DNA of 64,000 nt, taken from the NCBI RefSeq assembly GCF_003597395.2, contig NC_133776.1:37917609-37981608 (forward strand). Direction: 5' to 3'. Positions 58,248 through 64,000 of the stretch are shown here, piece after piece. The notes below the pieces were generated by a model that was not told the origin of the DNA, did no database searches, and saw only the letters and a program-made list of their open reading frames with translations. Source of the stretch: Chelonoidis abingdonii (taxonomy: Eukaryota > Chordata > Testudines > Testudinidae). The translations under genes and the position numbers were made by a program. Numbering within the stretch: the stretch's first letter is position 1; each line of letters begins with the position of its first letter.

Positions 58248-59870
58248 GTAATACAGCATGGGATCTTCGCTAATGTATTTACTTCACAGATGAGATTTTA
58301 AGAACATTCGATACATTGGGCGGCATCTTCATAATTGAACCTTGACCAAATACAGACATTGACTCTGACTTTAATAGTATGAAAGATATTGGTAAATTAC
58401 TGGTAATTACCTTTTAATCAAAATGAGATCAACTTGTGTAGCCCAAGTATAGGATTTTAGAATGTTTCAAATCTAAAATTAACTTTTGGCCATAGTCTTA
58501 CTGCAAAGCTGCTGGCTTCATTGTAATGATGTTGGCTCTGGAGAACATTCCTTCTGAAAAGCTTTAATTTCAGAGCCGAAGAAAACAAAACCCTCTAACG
58601 CAGTCTGACCCAAATCTTTTAGAAGTTTGTGGGTGGGAGGTGGTTGCTGCAACATTTGCAATGTGAAGGTCATCACAGTTGGGAGCTAGCAATCCCCAAA
58701 GGATTGAGAGTGTAGGAGCTGTATTAAAACCTCACATAAATGTAAGCTAATGTGCTGGATGTCTCTAACTCTGGTTATATTGTTCAGCACTGAACAGTGG
58801 TAATACATTTGTGGATGCTTTAATCTGCAGATGACTTTGGTTTCTAAAGGGGAGGAAACTGCTACGCTACTGGTGTCTAATAGAAGGGGGACGGGGAAGT
58901 CTGCTCTTTAAATACAGTTTGCTGGTATTATCCTAATAGATAGTACTTATGTAGGTGCAATAATTAGGCCAAAATGCCTGTTACTAAACACTGTGTTCTT
59001 GGGTCTTAGTTCAAGTAGTAAGAATTGAGTAATGCCGCAAGAATGAAATCATACAAGATCCCCATTCATCAGGTATCTCTGGCAGTAGAAGGGACTACTC
59101 TATTAAAACTAATGTTGATGAAAGATGCAGGGTTCTTTCCAGGCATTATTTAGTATTACTTCTAAAGAATGTATAGCCAAATTCAGTCACTACTATTCCA
59201 TAGTTATTAATTAATAACTTGATGATAATGTACAGAAGACTTTGTACTGAAGGCCAAAAATATAGGAGAACAAAATACAACTTGTCTTATGACTTCCTGT
59301 CGTACTCTAATGGAAAACTGTTTTCTTGTTTAAAAGAGAGACCTTGTTTTTAAAAGCTACAAAAGCCCCTTTATCCTAAAAGCAGATGACTTTACATTTC
59401 AGTCCAAAAGAAGTATCTCTAATACACTCTCCCCCTATATTCTTTCTTTCACTTCTGTCTCATCTACATCTTCTTACTTAATTAAATGATCTCAGCACTG
59501 TACAGAGTGCTCTCACTGGAGTTCAGTTGCCAACATGCATTCAAAGGAGAGGAACCTTTACATTTCTATGCGAGGGGAAATCACTAAATTAAAGGAAGAT
59601 TCAAATGAGCTGACTTCTTTTTCTGACATACCTGGTTCATTAAAGGCCAATCACTGAGATGGAAAATGCAAAATAAATTGAGAACTCTGTTAACCTTATC
59701 AAACTTCGAGGCTGCAGTAAGTGTGACCGTGAAGGTAAAATTATTTCTTCTTGCAGTTATTACATTTTTTCCTGATAGCACTTTCAACCTGTGCTTCTAA
59801 CTGTATAACTGAAGATTTGATTGAAGTATTTCTATCTGAAGTGCTCAGATCCTTTGCTTTATTTCCACAG

Positions 59871-60021
59871 CTCATCAGAATCGGGTGTCTGCTGTCATTT
59901 TCTGCCTGGGAGTAGAGTGGGTTATCAGTACTGGCCATGACAAGTGTGTCAGCTGGATGTGCACCAGGAGTGGGAATATGCTGGGAAGACATTACTTCAC
60001 TTCTTGGGCTTCATGTTTACA
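59871..60021 (+). CDS. WDFY1: WDFY1 fifth coding exon
   Basis: The 151-nt exon encodes (A)HQNRVSAVIFCLGVEWVIST then GHDKCVSWMCTRSGNMLGRH and YFTSWASCL, with the first two bases of Gln162. Acceptor TTTCCACAG ends at 59870. The donor is GTATCC at 60022, weaker than the others but forced by the conserved frame. It is the last exon in the window. Confidence 0.95.
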
Positions 60022-60709
60022 GTATCCATCCAAAATGATCATTACAAAATCCACTGCAGTATAGTTAGCATAGAAAGTATTAAATAACTAATGCTAAACT
60101 ACACTTGGCAAAATCCAGGTGCATCTTGTGATGCTATATATATATTTTTTATTTTTCAGTGTATTTTTTTCACTCACTTAAATTCTGAAGAGTTCACAAT
60201 CTACAATGGCTCCCCCCAGGTAATATTATGAATTAGTATGGTTTTATTGTTCAGGCTTTTTAAAATGCATAGCTTCTAGCTTACAAAATTATAAGAATAC
60301 ATCTTAAAGATACTGAAACTTCTGTTCAGTTTCTCTCCACAATTCTGGTTTCTTGCTATTCTGTTTATCCAGGTCATTCTTTCTTCAAAGAAACATTTTT
60401 AATTAAAAAGACAATCTACAAATGCTCATATGATTGGCCTCCTATATACTCTTAAAAATTGGGATTAAACTGAATTCTTAGTAATTGAACAGAAACAGGT
60501 ATCTTATATGGTATGCAGATTAGATTTAAAAAGATGGAAATACATGTCATCGTGTGTGCTTTCAGTGCATTACTTAAATATCTTATCCAGAAATTCCATA
60601 CGCAACACAAAGTATAGCATTCAGTGTAATCGTGTTATTTATCTGCAATTGTGTGTGTGTGTGTAAAGTAAAAAGCCATCTGTAATGTCTCTCCAAGTTA
60701 AGGCATTGG
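60022..60709 (+). other. WDFY1 intron 5, start
   Basis: AT-rich intron with a short (TG)n run at 60650-60664. No following exon was found to 64000. Confidence 0.45.
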
Positions 60710-61258
60710 GTATGTCTACACTAGAAATGTAAGTTGACTTGTATTAGATTACTGTAGCTGTAAGTCAGTCAGTAATTACTGCAGTGGTGCATGTCCAGAC
60801 TACCCTCTTTGTTAGTGGTGCATGTCCTAACCAGGAGCGCTTCCACTGACCTAAGAGGCCAATGTGGGAAGCTGAGAGACTGGAATCTCATTCATTCCCT
60901 TTGGCAGCTCCCTGCCAAGACCCCAGCTGCTCCCCGTGGTCCCGGTGGGCTGCCCTTCCACCTCCTTGCACCAGGAGTGGGGAAAGGTTTTTGCTGTGAA
61001 ATTGACAAGGCTGCCAGGCTCCTGCTGGGGTGCTGTGGGGGCTGATGTGAAATGGACAAGACAGCCAATGTAAGAGACGTAGTGTCTACGTAGATGCTAT
61101 GCAGACATAAGCCTTTCACCTCTTGTGGAGGTGGAGTAGTTATGTCGGTATAGTAGCGTGTATACTTCAGCAGCAGGAAGGCTGTAGTGAAGACACTGAT
61201 ATAAAGTTCACATAAGCTGTTTTATGTTGACCTAACTGTGTAGTGTAAACCAGCCCTC
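60710..61258. mobile_element. Harbinger-like MITE
   Basis: Ends GGGTATGTCTACACTAGAAA and TGTGTAGTGTAAACCAGCCC are inverted. Flanking trinucleotides do not match clearly. The interior is GC-rich and non-coding. Confidence 0.55.
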
Positions 61259-61299
61259 AATCTATATCCCAGAATAATTCTCACAAGATACATATTGTA

Positions 61300-61830
61300 T
61301 GGGGTGTAGTTCTCTACCCATCAGCCCCTACCCAGCTCCTTTCATTAGGGCTATTTCATGTCCTGCTAGTATGTGCCATATTTTCTACAATCAATTCAGA
61401 TTTAGCGAATCGGAACATAGAGAAAAGAATGAACTGGTTGATCTTATGGTTTGTTCTTCCTTTCTCTTCTCCCCATCCCACAGTAGGAGTGTTCCCTACT
61501 GTGTATATTCTAGTCTTCTGTCCTGGACAGCTTTAAAACTCCAAAGTGACAGGGTTGGAAGCCTGTTCCTCTGCTTAGTAGATCTTGTTGGAAAGCTTTT
61601 CCTGATGTTAAGCCTCAAGGTTTCCCCTCATTACTCCTAATGATAGGCCATTGTGCTGTACTTGGTGACTCCTCTCTCCATAATTGCAGACTGATGTGCC
61701 AATTTCCTTTGCCAAACTACACATCTTTTTATCCTACAAAATCTGTTAATTCCTCCAGCTTCCTGATCGTTTTTGTTGATCTCTTCTAGACTCACTCTAT
61801 TTTGCCTGTTACTAGGTTCTGGGAATAAAA
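61300..61830 (-). repeat. Old CR1-like fragment, antisense
   Basis: GATCTTGTTGGAAAGCTTTT, CCTGATGTTAAGCCTCAAGG and TCATTACTCCTAATGATAGG follow the usual antisense CR1 wording but strongly diverged. Boundaries are approximate; the block may extend toward 62350. Confidence 0.45.
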
Positions 61831-62710
61831 TGCTTAGGTGGGAACATAATTCACAGGCTGCGTAGCCAGGGCTGTTTATAAATGGGGTCTAATATGTTTT
61901 GATGTAATGCCTGTCTTTGCTCAGTTTAAAGCTAAAGTGTATATTTTTTGCTGCTTAATACTGCAAGCTCGTATCGAATTTCTTGTCCTTGCATATTTTA
62001 ACGTTCCTGGTTTTGTTCCTTTTATTGAATAGGTGTGTCCAGTTTTATTTTCCCATATCTATATTAATTTAATGTGTTTCCAAGCTGGATCTTATTTATT
62101 CCTTTCTACCTGTCTATAATCTTTGAAGGTTCCTTTGTCTTATTGTTCTGCCTTCACTGATGTTAATTTGTCAGTTTAAATCTCAAGAGGTCACTAATAT
62201 GCTATTAACTTTCTTCAAGATCACTAATTGTTTGGACCCCCATATTCATGGAGTCCTTGGAATTTGCTTTCCTGCCACAAATTTCTTTCTCAAAAAGGAA
62301 CTCTGGATGCTAATGTTTTCTCTGTCGTGCTGTGATGGTAAACACTTCATATAAAATGTCAGGTTAATTTTAGTCTTTCATCCTGGTGGCTTCCAAAGTG
62401 CTTGCAAACTTGTCTGATAGACAGATAATATAATCATCACTGCAGTCACCACCCATCATGAATGTGGCAACCCTTAACAGCTTAGACCATGAATGGTAGG
62501 CATTCACTGCTGTAAGCCCCTACACTCCTTTGCAGATTCAACTGATCTTACACAGAGGCATGTTCCACAAACAGCAGGTGGAGGGTTGAAGGCCAGAAGC
62601 TGAGGGGATGAAGGGGCAGGGCCCTAGTCAGAAGGGAAGAGAGAGCCAGAGCCTCTCCTCTTCCATAGCCGCCTCTTCTGGCCACGCTGCCTGGTGCAGC
62701 ATGCATGGCT
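61831..62710 (+). other. WDFY1 intron 5, unassigned
   Basis: AT-rich to about 62530, then GC-rich. No exon recognised. Confidence 0.35.
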
Positions 62711-62796
62711 GCACTCTCCCAGGCAGCCTCCAGCCACACTGCTTGCCTGGGACAGCCCAGGCAGGCAGCATGGTTGGAGGCTGCCTGGGAGAGTGC
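62711..62796. repeat. Large inverted repeat (41-bp arms, 4-bp loop)
   Basis: Left arm 62711-62751 begins GCACTCTCCCAGGCAGCCTC; right arm 62756-62796 ends with its complement GAGGCTGCCTGGGAGAGTGC. The arms pair at 37 of 41 positions with an ACAG loop. It could be a MITE core or a cruciform. Confidence 0.85.
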
Positions 62797-64000
62797 ATTA
62801 GTGGCTCCACACATGCAAGAGAGACTAGAGCAGAGCTCCCCCTCTCCCCGCCAGGGGATAGGGAGAGCATGGGGCCCCTGGGCTGAGGGCAGGGCAGGGG
62901 CAGGGGCAAGTCACATGGGGTGGAGTCCTTTGGAGACAGGTCACATGGGGAGATCATGTGTCCCCTTTAGCTGGTGCTCCCTTTGTGTCCCTCCCACTAG
63001 TCGCCTCGCTCCTCTTAAAAATGGTAGTTCTCTAGGAGTATAGTTCCCCAAACCATGTGCTAAGGGATTGCTTCTATACCAAATAGAAAAGAATGCTTCA
63101 TGCTGAATTACTGACACTGCTTCGAAGCATGTTTTGTTTTGAGGCGTATGCACTGATTTGGCCTACCACACTTAACTTGCAAAGCACAATACTAAAAACT
63201 GGAAGTAGCTCTGTCTTCCTGCATTTGTTTTTTCTTGGCAATGCTCTGTTTTACAGCAGTCTCCAAGTAAGGTATGTTGACATAACAGTACAGAACTGTG
63301 CATAATAAGTGCTCGTTACAAGATCTGTTCACAAAACAATCCAGTGTTGTCTTCCCCCAGCCCCTGAGTTCTGATCCATAAGCATCTGGTGAAAACTCTG
63401 GTCATTAACTAATCCTCAGTCATTTCACTGAATATCTGGAACAGATTGCTCCAAGGAAAGGGGGAAATGTAGAATACTTTGTTTTTAACAGAAAATATTT
63501 AATTTAGCTTTCCATGGCATGGCCTTTATTTTCTTCAGATGAAATTGCTTCCTGTCAACATATTGTGTGCTTGAATCATTAACAGTGGGGAGCAAATGAC
63601 CAGCTTGTCAGTATATGCGCTTGAATATTCAGCACAGTTGTTAAAAGTTCTCTGATGCATGAATTAATCTTTTTCAAAAGCTTATACAAATATAAAATAT
63701 TACGGAATAGATGTTCCTTAGTGTAGTGTCTGATTAAACAATATATTATAATTATAATAAATTTATATAATGGACACCTAGACTTCAGGATGAAATAATG
63801 CTGATAAGTCTGATCTTGCAGTTGGCAGCCTGTCTGTATAGGCTTCTCAGGTGCAGGATTGTTTGTCTTCAGACGCTCAGATTCTTAACTGCTCATGCTT
63901 AAGATATTGGAAGCACAGTTTTCTCCCCATTGTGGTAACAATTTTTTAGTTATACTGCACTTCTTTCTATACAGTAAATCCTTCTTAGTTACCTCTTGTC
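62797..64000 (+). other. WDFY1 intron 5, nothing recognised
   Basis: GC-rich to about 63000, then AT-rich. The sixth WDFY1 exon was searched for by its expected DYSGQITLLK reading and was not found. Confidence 0.4.

Overview
The window is vertebrate nuclear DNA, most likely from a cryptodiran turtle. It carries tRNA-Lys-derived SINEs of the Cry I type, many CR1 LINE pieces, a DIRS retrotransposon, several hAT and Harbinger-type non-autonomous elements, Penelope-like repeats with hammerhead-ribozyme folds, and a few old MIR SINEs. Species cannot be fixed from the sequence alone. No prokaryotic features, CRISPR arrays or operons are present.

Two host genes are recognisable, both on the + strand. 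The last five coding exons of SERPINE2 (protease nexin-1) lie at 3077-7649, including the whole reactive-centre loop with its Arg-Ser scissile bond, followed by a 3' UTR with a plausible poly(A) signal near 8286. WDFY1 (WD-repeat and FYVE protein) starts at 37607 inside a CpG island; its first five coding exons are in the window (37607-37743, 51889-51956, 56854-56927, 58193-58247, 59871-60021) and the rest, with the FYVE domain, lies beyond 64000. All splice junctions keep frame. The SERPINE2-to-WDFY1 order and orientation match the human locus, but I could not find MRPL44, which in human lies between them on the opposite strand.

The 29 kb between the genes and the 14 kb WDFY1 intron 1 are mostly repeats. 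From left to right: a DIRS end, hAT and SINE cluster (1-466); an 8-bp-duplicated hAT in SERPINE2 intron (4144-4929); a GC-rich repeat (5695-6160); a hAT MITE (10274-10718); a nearly complete but frameshifted DIRS element (11131-17013) with inverted terminal repeats and an internal complementary region; MIR, hAT and tandem repeats (18629-22558); an assembly gap next to a G-run (24083-24433); a fold-back hAT with transposase remains (24448-26070); CR1 (27885-28915); a 5S-derived SINE; MITEs; a minisatellite (32099-32345); a Harbinger-like element nested in a Penelope-like repeat (34265-35250); a solo LTR (35953-36783); and a degenerate tandem repeat in the WDFY1 promoter region. Intron 1 has two more Harbinger-like copies (one gapped), CR1, hAT, MIR and Penelope-like repeats. 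Intron 2 has a CR1 split by a 1.6-kb hAT with a near-perfect 8-bp target duplication.

I see no new coding system. The most notable signals are the decayed hammerhead-ribozyme folds from apparently three repeat families, the structurally well-preserved DIRS element, the missing MRPL44, and the tandem repeat just upstream of WDFY1.
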